Counted from the first letter of the stretch, positions 45,713-58,561 are shown. The stretch is DNA of 64,000 bases from Saururus chinensis (GCA_035235625.1 CP141146.1:18284501-18348500); one strand, 5' to 3'. The notes: generated from the sequence alone by a model not told the origin. Numbers and translations: made by a program.

Positions 45713-46182
45713 CATATCGTGTTTCACCAAGCTCATACTTTGTTGCCTCGCCGAAAATAGTCGAGAAATCCTTATTGACGTACATCCCCACATAGTCAAA
45801 AAACTGTGGCAATAAAGGTCACACCAAACTAGAACTGCAAAGCCATGCTATAAATCAAGGCTTTGGTAGCCTCAATGTAGGCCAACTTGATCCATGGCAG
45901 CATAAACCCAACCATAGCAGTCGTGCTGAGGGTGTGATGAAGCTCAACAAGTACTGTGCACTCGAGATGCCAGGTGGACGGTCCCCGCTCTTGCAAACAC
46001 TGAGAAGAATTGTGCCCAGGGTCATTAGCACCATTGCATTAATTGAATAACAAGTAAGCCTTTGCTTAATGATGATGAGGGCAAATAAAGCTGTGAAGGT
46101 GACTAGGTAGAGAAGATGAGGTGGAGATGGGAAGTTGTCTAGTCCCATGCTGAGGCCTATGACAACAATGGCTGCTGACGGG
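45711..46182 (-). pseudogene. Purine permease (PUP family) pseudogene fragment
   Basis: PUPs are plant plasma-membrane transporters for purines, cytokinins and alkaloids, with about ten membrane helices and 350-390 residues. Minus-strand sequence reads AAIVVIGLSMGLDNF (46182-46134), FTALFALIIIKQRLTCYSIN and AMVLMTLGTILL, SGDRPPGISSAQYLLSF; after a frame shift near 45935, TTAMVGFMLPWIKLAYIEAT; then, past two stops and another shift near 45788, YVNKDFSTIFGEATKYELGE. These are in correct PUP order. Sequence between 'GLDNF' and 'FTALF' is partly deleted. Roughly 40% of the gene survives, so it is non-functional. The 3' side is lost at the minisatellite. Confidence 0.85.
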
Positions 46183-47183
46183 AATCACTAGTTGGATGTC
46201 AAAAATCACAAATTGCCTCTGAGCTTCAATCACCTCTTTGCTTATGCATCTTTGCTTACACAATTTTAACCCCTACTGTAGGGGTATTTTGGTCTAATTT
46301 TTTAAAATTTTCACGCAAACCCTAGTTTTATAGAATGATTTTTAGAAAACTAGGAAACATGGAATATTTGCATCTTGGGCTAGGTAATATAGAAAAATCT
46401 CTAATGGAAAAAAAACTGTGTACACATAAAGTCATGACATTAGTAAGTAGCACATATAAATAAGGGTGTCTCTTATTTGATTCTTAGATGAAGGGGTCAA
46501 ATGTTACAAATAAACACAAAAAGTTTGTTTGAAAATTGTTAAGTTTAGAGATGTTTATATAAGCTAACCCATATATTGTATATTAAGCTCATCATAATCA
46601 TGAATTAAAAATATAGACCATATAAACTCTTGTAATATAGAAGTCTACAAGTTAAATACGTGAATGAATACATAAGCATGTAGAAGTATATTAAGAGGTT
46701 CATTATTTAGTTTATTTTGAAAAATGATAGAACACTAAATATTGGATAGAGGGAGCATATTATATTTTTATTTTCAAATATCTACAAGTTAAATTCACAA
46801 AACATGAACTTTTCACTGTCAATATTGTGTGGTATAATTAATTACTACACCTAACATTTAAGTTGTCCTAGGTTTGAGTTACAATGGTGTCTTCTTTTAG
46901 TGCAATTTACACATTATTAGCTCAAAGATACACTATTTTATATCACTTGGATTTTTCCCACATATTACATATTACTTGTTTTTTGGTTAATTTTGGTATA
47001 AATTACTCTTCCATTATAAACAATGCCACCACAAATCCCTGAAACATTAAGTACAAAACACTTCAACAAAAATGCATCTTCATCCCTTCTTTGCACTACC
47101 CTTCATCTTTGGCAACTGAGAAGAGTCATTCCCACTCCTCTGACCACTCCTTATTATCTGATAGCTCATCTACCGCCTCCTTT
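46183..47183. other. AT-rich stretch upstream of PUP fragment, no gene
   Basis: A degenerate MITE-like end (GGATAGAGGGAGCATATTAT) occurs at about 46744-46763. Nothing else recognised. Confidence 0.35.
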
Positions 47184-48904
47184 GTAACATCCCTGATTTT
47201 TCTACAAATTTTTTGTAATTTTTTGCTTTCTTTTTCTTGTATTTTCAATGGGGGAAATCGGGCGCTTCAGCATATCCATTTTCATAATTGATCTCAATAT
47301 TCATAACCGTAAGGGTCGAGAGTGGAGCTTAGTTGCAGGTCATGGGCCTCGACATACCACAAAAACTTTCGGCGTGAAAACGGGAGAGAAAAGGACGAGA
47401 AGCAATGGAGAACAAAAATGGAAAGAAAGGAGGAAATGGAGGAAAAAAATAATATAAAAAATAAAAATAAAATAATAATATGAAATCAGATAGGTCACAC
47501 CTCAACACGCCTGACCACGGGCAGAATAGGGGGAGAACTTCCCCCTTCCTTTGTGAGGTCAGAGGCGTCACCACTATTGACCGCCTGATGTTGCTGCCGC
47601 CACCCTAGCCTGGCCTCGCTGGTGGTTCTCCTACCTCTCCCCTCTTTTCCGTTTCAGCCCAACAAGACTCCTGATTGTTCTTTTTGCCCCAATTTGCTGC
47701 CATCTCGCCGCCCTAGCTCCGCCCTGACCTAGACATCATCCATGCAGCACCATCCCGGCCTCGCCGCCCATCCTTCGCCGCCATTAGGTAAAACATCACA
47801 GCTACCCCTGTTCTTGTTTTTTTTGTCTCTGTGTGTTGCGGTCGCCGGCTGTGCCACCGGTGGCCGGCTGCCATTGGTTGGCCTTCGGCCTACTGCTGAC
47901 CAACGATGACCAGGCCACCCCTAGCCCGGATCGCAGCCTTCCCCGACCCCTCCTTTTACCCTATTCCGATTCAGACCAATCATCCTCCTTTCAGTTTCTT
48001 CTATTATATTGCGACTGTGAGGAGTGGACGGCTCTGGATCATCATTGCCGACTTCTTCTCAGGTCAACGACGATAGGTAGCCACCACTCTCGTGCCCATT
48101 CTCTTCTCCTCCGCCCCATTGCTCCACTCAGTCCAAAAATAGAAACTTTCCCAAGTCTAGTGGCATTGATTTGCCACTACTAGACTCTAGATGAACTTCG
48201 GTTAGTGTGTGTCTAGATTGCTGGGTCGCCGCCATCTTCCAGGTTTGGCCCCCGACTCCATGTGGAGGTTTGTGGCCCGGCGACAGCGTGTCTTCTGCCC
48301 CAGCTTGGTACTGTCGTCCGCGGCTAAATTGGGTCTCTTCATATCTCTGACCGACTGTTCTACTGCCACTAGCATCAGCCAGTAGACAGTTGCAAATGTC
48401 GGTTTTACCCTATAACAACAAGGGGCCACCACTCCCGACCTCCACTGCACGTCTTCTGCACACATCAGACGCCCTTAAACTCTGGGGCACATCTTTGACT
48501 ATCTCTGATGAGCTCGCTCCAACCCAAGCCAACCTGTGGAGCTTGATATTGCGCGGACTTGGGCCACATGTCTGACTGACGTGAGCTTTACCCTAGCCTA
48601 GTGACGGCAAGGGCCACCACTTCTGGCCTGATTCCACCTTTGCACCCCCACTTTCTATTACGCAAGGCCCAGAAATTGCGGGGAAAGAGTCCCTGAAGCC
48701 TGATCCTTCCAAGGGGAAGTAACATTGTTAGCCATTAGCCTCGGGCCATTGAAGGCTTGACTGCTGTCGTGCCCATATTCTCTACAGTAATTCGTGCTTG
48801 ATGCACAACCTCCTGTACAATGATTTGATTGTGGGTAGTGATTAGAAATGTCACCGCCTTTGTCGGTCACCTTCTCCGGTCCTTAATGCCCTCAAATTTG
48901 TTGG

Positions 48905-49121
48905 GGGACCGCCATTAGTGAACCCCACCTCTTCAGTGTTTGACCACTGACAACCTATCCTCTCATATGGTTCCCCTTTTTACTGTACACTCTTGTGTCG
49001 CACATGCGATTTAGGTTAAAGGCATCGCCTTTCCGGCGTATGATGATTGAATGACACCACCACTAGGCAATATGGCCACTAAAGCCCTCCTCTGTCTCTC
49101 CTTTATCCGTGAGTACGCAAC
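48905..49121. repeat. 217-bp direct duplication, left copy
   Basis: Identical in length and nearly in sequence to 50768-50984: both start GGGACCGCCATTAGTGAACC and end GTGAGTACGCAAC. I see three single-base differences. The copies bracket the truncated LTR element. Confidence 0.95.
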
Positions 49122-49310
49122 CGAAGAGAAGTACTATGCTTGCCAATGTCCACTTGTGGCCACAAGTGTAGAGAGCACGGTCAACTCAACCTACAAGATC
49201 AAATTAAAAGAAGGTAAGAAACTAAAAATTAACCTAAAAAAAAGTAAGTAAACTGAAACTAAAGTATCTAGAATTATCCTAAAGCTAATTTAGTAACAAA
49301 TGTATCAAGT

Positions 49311-49328
49311 TCCCCGGCAACGGCGCCA
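49311..49328 (-). promoter_or_regulatory. tRNA-Asp primer-binding site
   Basis: On plus the bases are TCCCCGGCAACGGCGCCA, the 3' end of tRNA-Asp including CCA. On minus this is the template for first-strand priming, six bases inside the LTR end. Confidence 0.9.
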
Positions 49329-50243
49329 AAAACTTGATCGTTTATAATTAAACCCTTTGCAAGTGTACAAGGTAATTGTACTAGGATGAGTATTTAAGGG
49401 TTGTCGAACCTCAGGGACGGATGAATTATAACTAAATATAAAAAGGAATTTACTGATTGAAAACTAAAAAGAACATAAACTTTAATTAAGCAAAAGAAAA
49501 ACTAAACTAATTTAAAAGGTAGAGATTAATATGATGGAATTTACTTAGGAAATCAAATCCACTATAGAACCATAACAATTCCTTAACTTTTAATCTAAAT
49601 ATAGTGTGAATATGAACAAGTATTCTCAGCTACAAGCTAGAATTACTTCAGAAAGAATTATTAATTAATTTCCATGGCATGAACTATCTTCGACAATAGC
49701 ACGAATCATCTACACTAAATAGCTATAGGCATGACCCGTCTAATCTTAGTATAACTCATCCAAGTCCTTAATTATCTGAGCATTAAAACTATTGTATGAC
49801 CATCTCATCTAAATCACAGAAATTAGAATTGATGCAAATATCAAAACCACATCAATCTATCATCTACAAGACAATAAATCAACATAGATTTGAATAAACA
49901 TGAAAAACTCTTCCATTAAAAAGGAAATCCTTATCATACAATTGTCATAATTCACAACTGAGATCTAAATTAAAAAGAAAAGAAACTGAAACTTATCTAT
50001 AGCTTCATCAACTCCTAAGTAAAATAAAAGCCTAGCCTTCCATGGTAGAAGAAAACACTTGAATCTCCATTGAAAGCTTTGGGTTCTTCTCCATCTTCTT
50101 CTTCCTTCTTCTCTTCAGAAAATCTACTTGTTCCCACTTTAATTTCGTGTCAAATATGTCTTTATATAGGCATAAGATCCGTAAGAAAGAGTCCAATATG
50201 AAAAAAACTCAAAATTGACTGAAATAAGGAAATTACGCGTTAT

Positions 50244-50342
50244 CCCGTTCGAACACCCTGCATTCCCGTTCGAACGCTTATACTGTATTTTTCATCAAAA
50301 TCACGTTATCCCGTTCTAACGCCCTGCAGGCCCATTCGAACG
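50244..50342 (-). promoter_or_regulatory. Palindrome cluster upstream of LTR TATA box
   Basis: Four copies of CCCGTTCGAACG or close variants lie at 50244, 50265, 50310 and 50331. They form a module of two repeated at a distance of 66 bp, 75-180 bp upstream of the minus-strand TATA box. A candidate transcription-factor site array; the function is inferred. Confidence 0.5.
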
Positions 50343-50767
50343 GCTACACTGTTTCTACAATTTGGACAGTTTTTATGGACAATCCATATTCTGTTCATTA
50401 AGCTCTTTCTTTCATGTCTATATTAATTTCTAACTTGTTTATTACTCCGAAAAGTTGTCCAAATCACTTTAAAGCATCTTGAGACTATTTTCAATTATTC
50501 CAAATATTGTCCAAGAGTTCGATAAGTGCATATTACCTACAAAGCATAAAATATCTCATTTTAGACATGTAGAATATAATTAAAATTCCAACTTAATTCA
50601 AATGCATATCTAAACTACTAATAACTACAAAAGTATTAATAATTAAACTAAAATACTAATATCTATCTTAATCTAAATAAACCATAACTAACTCTAAATT
50701 AACCTAATCTATACTAGCAAATAAGGTAAAAAGGCATATAAAAAATATATATATTTCGTACTTATCA

Positions 50768-50984
50768 GGGACCGCCATTAGTGAACCCCACCTCTTCAGT
50801 GTTTGACCACTGACAACCTATCCTCTCATATGGTTCCCCTTTTTACCGCACACTCTTGTGTCGCACATGCGATTTAGGTTAAAGGCATCGCCTTTCCGGC
50901 GTATGATGATTGAATGACACCACCACTGGGCAATATGGCCACTAAAGCCCTCCTCTGTCTCTCCTTTATCCGTGAGTACGCAAC
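50768..50984. repeat. 217-bp direct duplication, right copy
   Basis: Partner of 48905-49121; it starts immediately after the LTR terminus at 50767. Confidence 0.95.
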
Positions 50985-53560
50985 TAAGCCTTCCACCATT
51001 TTTGTGAGGCTTTGACAATGCAAAATCGTTGTCGCTGGAGGTGGTCTACGATAGATTTTAGCGTCTTGTGGTTAACCAAGTGTTATTAGTAGTCGACCAA
51101 CCTCTAATTAGTCACCCCCCATTCCGTGGTCACTATTGCCATGTCTGGTGGCACGACCTTGAGCCCGGCCACCTTAGTGCGATTTTGCTTTGAGTGGAAT
51201 TAGCCTAACCTTACCGAGATTAATTCCAACATCTCTAAAAATCCTCGGGACAGTAACTCTCTCAGTGCAATAATTTTGGCCCCTATTCTTCCATCGATAC
51301 CTCCACCATCGTGTGCTCGCCATCAAACTTGCGTGGACTATGAGGTAGGGGACCTTCAACTCATAATTTCATTATAGCATGCTTTGATTGTGTAGTAGCA
51401 TGTTAGGAGTTATTAACTCAATGCTATGCATGATAAATGCTGACTAAATGAGCATGCTTTATGTACATGAATTATGCGTACGTTAGTGAAGACTAAGGGT
51501 ATGTTAGTGAAGACTAAGGGTATGGTAGTAAGTTGTTATGAATTATATGTATGTGATCAGAGTGAGTGATAGATCTTCATTTGTGGGCCGGTGGTGTGTG
51601 GTCGATGGGCAGGAGTATGTGTATTTGATTGTATGTTTGTCAATGGGGTACTTGTTGGACCAGAATTTGAAAACTACAACAGTATGTCGGGCAAGGAGAG
51701 ATGTAAGATTGATGGGCAAAGGTTGGATTTGATGAGATGGAAGGATTGGTTGGATTGAATCGGGTGGTACATTGAAGCAATGAGCAGAAGACCTAGCAGA
51801 TGTAAGGATTCAGATGATTCAAGGTTTGGAGCATCTTTGGGGATTGTGAATTAGTGAGAGTGGACACCATAATTGTACATGCATAATGTACATAATATGA
51901 ATTGTAACAGAAAAATGATGAGTAAGGAATTAGTAAGGGTTTGATGACGGGATTTAGGTCAAAAGGGTTTTCTTGAGGAGTTCGAGTAAGACGATTTGGT
52001 TCTAAGGCGAATGGTGTGGAATGTAAGGTTGTAAGTAGATGATAGTAAGAATATATTGGTATGGAGTTTGAGTTTGACAAGTACTGCTATGCAGAGATCC
52101 GTAAGACTGTAAGTGTAAGGGTGGAGGATGAGCTAAGTAAATAATGCTACCTTTGTGGATTGGAGCTTCAGAACGGGCACAGTTCTAGCCTTGTTGGCTG
52201 AAGAATGTAAAACGGAGGTAGTTCCAAGCATAATTATACATGCATAAGTTACTTAATATGAACTTGAATTGTAAGTAACCCTAATTTGATAACATTGTGA
52301 GTTGAGACTAAGGGTTTCGACGAATTAAGTTCCGTATTTGAGCCAATCGATAAGTAATCGATTGGGCATCCTTCCTAGTCTAGCCATGGTGTTATCCTGC
52401 GGGATTGGTCTTGGTATTGTATTTTGGCCCAAACGTTTGATGCTCTGTTGAGAGCATTGTAAGTTTCGTCCCTTCGTGGGCTCTGTATGTTTTTTTGCCT
52501 ACATATGACACTTTATGTTTTGCCCAAGAGTGGCACTGTAAGATTTCTGCCCAAGAGTGCAACATATGATTTTTGTCCTTAGTTAGCACTGTATGGCCCT
52601 TCGTTGGCACCATATGGCCCCAGAGAGTGGGCATTTGCACACTGAGGTAAGCAATGTCATGGACTTGCTCTTACCTATTTGATCTTGTGCCCCATGAGCA
52701 TAGGTGTGCCTTGCATTCGGAAAAGTCCATGGCATCTAGTTGCTCCCCGAAGGTTAAGGTGACACCCCAATGACATTCCTTTCCTTTTTGACACTGGAGC
52801 TTATTGATTGTAATGAGCTTCAGTTGTCAATAGTATGTGTACGACAGTAAGAGTAAGTGGTATGTATCCAATTTTGAGTAAGTTGTATGTGTAAGATTTT
52901 GAGTAAATGTAAGTGCGAGCTTTTGAGGAAGATAGTAAGAGTAAGCTTATGAGTAAGAGTAAGATTGTACGAGTAAAGTCGTACAAGTAAGTTTATACGA
53001 ATGAGGTCATACGAATACGTGTATGTTGTAAGTGTAAGTGTACAATTGTACGAGTTAGTTGGTAAGACTCTGATTCAGAGTGTACGTGTAAGAGTTTGTC
53101 ATAAGAGTAAGTGTAAGTTCAGTTAGTATGATGATTTATGTGCGAGACCATATTTATATTTTATATATTTCTTGCTTCATGTGTGGTTTCATGAATGCAT
53201 CTATGTATGAACTTACGAAGTTCATTGATTTGTTTCCCCTACTAGATATTTTCCTACTAAGTATGAAAATACTCATTCACCCTATTTTGTTAGCCCCTTG
53301 GTCTAGAGGGTTTTGTAGGTCGATCGATAGCTTCTTGGACTGGACTATTCCCTGTGGTGGATCGTTCTTCCTCGACCTTGAGTACATCGGTCTCGTAGTG
53401 AGGCTATGTGGATTTTGGTGTCATGATCTCATGTATTGATTAAGGTAAGAGTTAAATGTGTTATCTTTTTGGACTTGTGCACATATGTATGTATGATTTA
53501 GAACTGTTGAAGAACTTGTACTCAAAGTGGCCTGAGATATATTTATTTTTAAAGACCATG

Positions 53561-54968
53561 TGATCGTCTATAATTAAACCCTTTGCAAGTGTACAAGGTA
53601 ATTGTACTAGGATGAGTATTTAAGGGTTGTCGAACCTCAGGGACGGATGAATTATAACTAAATATAAAAAGGAATTTACTGATTGAAAACTAAAAAGAAC
53701 ATAAACTTTAATTAAGCAAAAGAAAAACTAAACTAATTTAAAAGGTAGAGATTAATATGATGGAATTTACTTAGGAAATCAAATCCACTATAGAACCATA
53801 ACAATTCCTTAACTTTTAATCTAAATCTAGTGTGAATATGAATAAGTATTCTCAGCTACAAGCTAGAATTACTTCAGAAAGAATTATTAATTAATTTCCA
53901 TGGCATGAACTATCTTCGACAATAGCACGAATCATCTACACTAAATAGCTATAGGCATGACCCGTCTAATCTTAGTATAACTCATCCAAGTCCTTAATTA
54001 TCTGAGCATTAAAACTATTGTATGACCATCTCATCTAAATCACAGAAATTAGAATTGATGCAAATATCAAAACCACATCAATATATCATCTACAAGACAA
54101 TAAATCAACATAGATTTGAATAAACATGAAAAGCTCTTCCATTAAAAAGGAAATCCTTATCATACAATTGTCATAATTCACAACTGAGATCTAAATTAAA
54201 AAGAAAAGAAACTGAAACTTATCTATATCTTTATCAACTCCTAAGTAAAATAAAAGTTTAGCCTTCCATAGTAGAAGAAAGCACTTGAATCTCCATTGAA
54301 AGCTTTGAGTTTTTCTCCATCTTCTTCCTTCTTCTCTTCAGAAAATCTGCTTTTTCCTCCTCAATTTCAAACCAAATATGTCTTTATATAGGCATAAGAT
54401 CCGTAGGAAGGAGTCCAATATGAAAAAGACTCGAAATTGGCTAAAATAAGGAAACTGCGCGTTATCCCGTTCGAACACCTATACTGCATTTTTCTCCAAA
54501 ATCACGTTATCCCGTTCGAACTCCCTGCATGCCCGTTCGAACGGCTACACTGTTTCTGCATTCTGGACAGTTTTTCTGGATAGTCCATTTTCTATTCATT
54601 AAGCACTTTCTTTCATGTCCATATTAATTTCCAACTTGTTTATAACTCCGAAAAGTTGTCCAAATCACTTTAATGCATGTCAAGACTATTTTGAATTATT
54701 CCAAACATCGTCTAAGTACTTCGATAAGCGCATTTTACCTACAAAGCATTAAAACATCACATTTTAGACATGTAAAATATAATTAAGATCCCAACTGATT
54801 CAAATACATATCTAAACTACTAATAACTACAAAATTATTAATAATTAAACTAAAATACTAATATCTATCTTAATCTATATAAACCATAACTAACTCTAAA
54901 TTAACCTAATCTACGGTAGCAATAAGGTAAAAATGCATATAAAATAGATATATATTTCGTACTTATCA
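53561..54968 (-). mobile_element. Solo LTR of the same family, TSD CCATG
   Basis: A 1408-bp LTR closely similar to 49335-50767 over its whole length (plus-strand ends TGATCGTCTATAATTAAACC and ATTTCGTACTTATCA). Perfect 5-bp target duplication CCATG at 53556-53560 and 54969-54973. No internal sequence, so it is a solo LTR from recombination between the two LTRs. TATA box on minus at 54383-54392. Confidence 0.95.
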
Positions 54969-55160
54969 CCATGGCCATGGCAGGTTCACTTTTATGTTTT
55001 CGTTTTAGGTCACACATGAGAATGCTGGTTTGTTGTAAGATGGTTTAATTTATGAAAATTGTTTTCACATGTTTTGAATTTTGTTATTTCATTTGATTTA
55101 CATCCATATTTTTAAATAAAAGTTTAGTAAAATTTTAAAGTAAAAGTAAGGAAAAACCCC

Positions 55161-55621
55161 AATTATGATATCCTCCAGTCAATCCACCATTATTACCTCT
55201 AGTAGTCAAATCATTGCCTCAAATAGCTGATCCACCGCCTCCCGTAGCTGATCCACTACCTCCTGCAACCAATCCACCTCGTCAAGATGGAGTTATGGAA
55301 AGTAGGACCTTTCTCTCACAAGCGGAGTCACCCCAAGGGTGGCGGTAGAGGAGGTGCAAAGGGAGCATCAAATTAGGTTAGAGACGGAGGAAGGGGACTA
55401 GGTGAGGCATTGAGAAAGAGAGCGAAGACATAGAAGGAGAGGAAGGATGAGAAGGAAAACCTAGGAAATGGGGAGGAGTGTATAATGCATAAGCGATTGC
55501 ACAATATTGCATAATTGATTAAAAGAATTGTTAAATCAGTTTGACAATATTGTGGAATCAATTCAACACTATTGTTGAATCAATTGAGCAATATTGCCGA
55601 AGCATGATATTGCTTATTCTA
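55161..55621. other. Unassigned stretch
   Basis: No gene recognised. Short repeated phrases of the GAATCAATT(C/G)A(A/G)CA type occur around 55550-55600. Confidence 0.3.
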
Positions 55622-56540
55622 ACAGAGTTGCTAACTGAAGGACTCGTGTTACACCTAAATCATTGAATCATTAAATTAAACCACAGCTTAGGGTTGTTTT
55701 AACTTGCACGTGTATAAGTTATTGTTGCTTTACAAGGTTGAATCTACAAGGAATGCCTTTGTGTGACTCTAGAAGCAATTACAAAGTAAAAGAAGAAAGA
55801 AAGTGAGGAAATAAGTGTGACAATATAGTTAAAGTAAATAAAATAATATGAGAATTAATTGAAGAAAACATTAAGGCATCGATGTTATCTTTAACATCTT
55901 AAAGTGCTCTTCATGTATCAACTTATCTCAATTAGAGTTGAATGAATATTCTCAATAATATAATGATTTGAACATTTAATAAAAAAAGGAATGAAACTAG
56001 AGGAGAATTGAATAGTTAAATGATTAAAATCACATTTCTCTTCACATTCAATAATTCTATGTATTAAAACCACAAAGAATAAAAAAGGGCTTCCAAGCAT
56101 TCTATGTATTAAAATAACAAAGAGAAAAGAAAAAGAGTGGAAATGAATTCATATCACTTCTACTATCTAATATTTGAATTGAAAACCACTACATGAAATG
56201 AAAGAAATACCATTAAGACTATTACAAAATTCCCTCTAGCCTTATCTAAAAGCTTAACAAGCCATTGCAATAAAGAAAACATAGAAAAATATACTAGAAC
56301 AAAGAAGAGATAAAAGAGAGGAGAAAAGATAATCAAAGAGGAGAGGATTCTCCCATTTTCTCCCCTATTATTGTAGGAGTAAAGAGGGTGACTTCAAGGG
56401 GAAGGTCTAATCAAATCCCTTGAGTGCTTCTTGATTGGCCACTTGATTGGTTGCTTCTTTGACAATGGTTAGATTCTAGATCAATCAAATATTTCTTTAG
56501 CAAATTAGTGTCATCATCTTTCTTAATGTGTAGTAATCAC
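55622..56540 (-). mobile_element. LTR-like repeat related to 13023-13930
   Basis: It shares AACTTGCACGTGTATAAG-, ACAAGGAATGCCTTTGTGTG- and ATTAAGGCAT-type phrases in the same order with 13060-13260. Strand is given by analogy with that copy. Boundaries are approximate. Confidence 0.45.
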
Positions 56541-57059
56541 GACCACCAAAAAGATCCTCCATATGTCGGTCTCGACTTGATTGATTAGTTGACCATTCGC
56601 ATGTCTATTTTGCCCATAAAGAGTTAGAATTTTGAATTACTTCCTGATATATTGATTTTCTCCACTTAAGTATTGTTTCTAATCCCACTGAGATAATGTC
56701 AATCCAAATAATCTTTAAAAAAAATGTCTTAAATAATAATTGTGTCACAATAAGTCCAAATTAGGTCCTTCCCAAATTTGCTTCCCTTGATGCAAATCCG
56801 AAATTTAATGGATCCACATGGCTATGTTCGAGAATTCCATGAATCTTTAGACCATCAAGAACTCATTATTGACCGTTGAATAAATTTAGGTGTTTGAGCT
56901 TCACTTCCTCTTCAAGCTAGATCCTATCGAGGCCCATTGGACATGTAAACACAGTAGAGGTCCAACTCATCTCTTGAATATATTCGAATGAGACTATTCA
57001 AAATATAAATATCCCAAATAAATAATGAATCAACATAAAATAGGATTTAAATTTAATAT
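56541..57059. other. Unassigned stretch before copia pol remnant
   Basis: LTR-like or internal retroelement sequence. No domain seen. Confidence 0.3.
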
Positions 57060-57074
57060 TTGAATACATTCAAT

Positions 57075-58410
57075 TCAATATTAGTTCTGTGCATCAACCC
57101 ACCTCTAATACAAACTGCCAGCTTGGGTAGAAAGAAGTATAACCTTATGATAGTAAATGACTTATCAGACTTACTTAGGTTCATTTTCTTAAAGAAAAAA
57201 TATGATGCTTTTAAATATTTCAATACAATTGTAGTCACCATTCAAAACCCTAGAAGTGATGCAGGGAAAAAGTTTTCTCACCTTAGATTCGAAGAGTATT
57301 GCGAGAGATATGGAATTCATCATGAATTTTCTACCCCTAAACCCCACAACACAATAAAGTACCTGAGAGGAAATATAATAATTCAGGAGATGGCTAGGGT
57401 TGTTCCATGAGAAAAAGTTACTTAAATACTTTTGGGCTGAAGCTATAAATACTTCCACATATACACTAATAGACTCTACTTGAGACCTAGGACAAACTAA
57501 ACTCCCTATGAGTTATAAAAAAGAAAAAAACAAAGTATCTAACATTTCAGAGTCTTTGGGAGTCCATGTTATATCGTTAGATATAGAGAGTTTGGAAAGT
57601 TTTATAGCACGAGTGATAAAGGAATATTCCTTGGTTATTCATTAGCTTATAGAGTGTATAACAAAAGAACCTAATGTGTGACAGAATCCTTTAATGTGTC
57701 ATTGTGAATTATGTACATGTTTTTGAGAGTCAACAATAGGATGTGAATGGTAAACAACATAATGTTATTGTTGATGATGATTTTGATTCACCCCACATAT
57801 TTAATGATGCACGACAAATTGAAGACTCGAACAATTATGATAATCATGGGGATGATCACATACATGTTTTGGAAGACATGGAGGAAACAATGATGAATAC
57901 ACTATACAACAAGAGGGACTACATCAAGTGCTAGGATGGTATAGAAAGATCATCCTAATATTAATATTATAGGTGACATTATTGATGGTGTAAGGACTTG
58001 ACACCAACTAGAAGAACAAGTTAATTATGTTTGTTATTGTCATTAAATGAACCGAAGAAGATTGATGAAGCTTTTTAAGATGAGAACTGGATCAGTCAAT
58101 GAAATGCTAAATGACCTAGGCTAGTTTAAAATAAAAGATATTTGGTTCTTAGTCCCAAGACTAAAAGATGGAAATGTCATTCGTACAAAATGAATCTACA
58201 TAAACATAACATATGAATAGGGTGTAGTTGTAAAAAATAAAGCAAGGCTGGTTGGTCAAAGATACACTCATATTGAAGGGATAGACTTTGATAAGATAGT
58301 TAGAACATATGAGGCTTACGTGTTATAATTGGCTGTATTTTATTGATGAAAACTATGTTTATTCGCGTGTACAATTTAAGTCTTTTGAAATCAACAAGGT
58401 TAGTGATGAA
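57075..58410 (+). pseudogene. Ty1/copia integrase to reverse transcriptase remnant
   Basis: Plus-strand frames, with breaks, read TASLGRKKYNLMIVNDLSDL, FEEYCERYGIHHEFSTPKP and IIIQEMARVVP (integrase core; the usual QQNG motif is degraded to 'HNTIKYL'), then RLYLRPRTN*TPYE and KEYSLVIH (integrase C-terminal side). Further on come DENWISQ, LVPRLKDGNVI, VVVKNKARLVGQRYTHIEGI and DFDKIV (start of RT). The order is correct for copia. Most of RT and RNase H are missing. Dead. Confidence 0.85.
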
Positions 58411-58561
58411 GGACTTGAAAAGATGGTGCATACATGTTCTATTAATTTAAGGGCAAGACTTTGAGAGTTTAATAACCTTCAATTCTTGAGGGTTACCATT
58501 GTGCCTCTAGTTCAAATACCTAGTAAAAGAAACAAACTATAAAATATGGCCCCTATGCATC

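Larger units (their letters stand above)
49122..50767 (-). mobile_element. Truncated LTR retrotransposon: LTR + PBS + 189 bp
   Basis: Read on minus, the LTR (50767-49335, 1433 bp) starts TGATAAGTACGAAATAT and ends TATAAACGATCA. Six bases later comes a primer-binding site, TGGCGCCGTTGCCGGGGA (49328-49311), complementary to the 3' end of plant tRNA-Asp. Only 189 bp of leader follow before the duplicated host sequence. The second LTR and all coding sequence are missing. A TATA box CCTATATAAA lies on minus at 50161-50170. The tRNA-Asp site is common in gypsy elements of the Athila/Tat group; the family is inferred. Confidence 0.88.
47184..55160 (+). mobile_element. Long gypsy-like LTR, interrupted twice
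   Basis: It starts TGTAACATCCCTGATTTTTC. The 51340-53550 part matches 9388-12000 in inverted orientation at many points. Removing the two insertions (49122-50984 including one duplicate copy, and 53561-54973) leaves roughly 4.7 kb, a length known for Tekay/Del-type LTRs. It contains AGTAAGTGTAAG-type short repeats at 52840-53120 and 'GCCCAAGAGTGGCACTGTA' phrases at 52480-52600. The right limit near 55160 is approximate. No intact gene; the small frames inside are not annotated. Confidence 0.5.

Noticed and set aside
49311..49328. 3' end of a tRNA-Asp gene
   Set aside because: Only the 18 terminal bases match, including CCA, which plant tRNA genes do not encode. Its place six bases inside an LTR end shows a primer-binding site.
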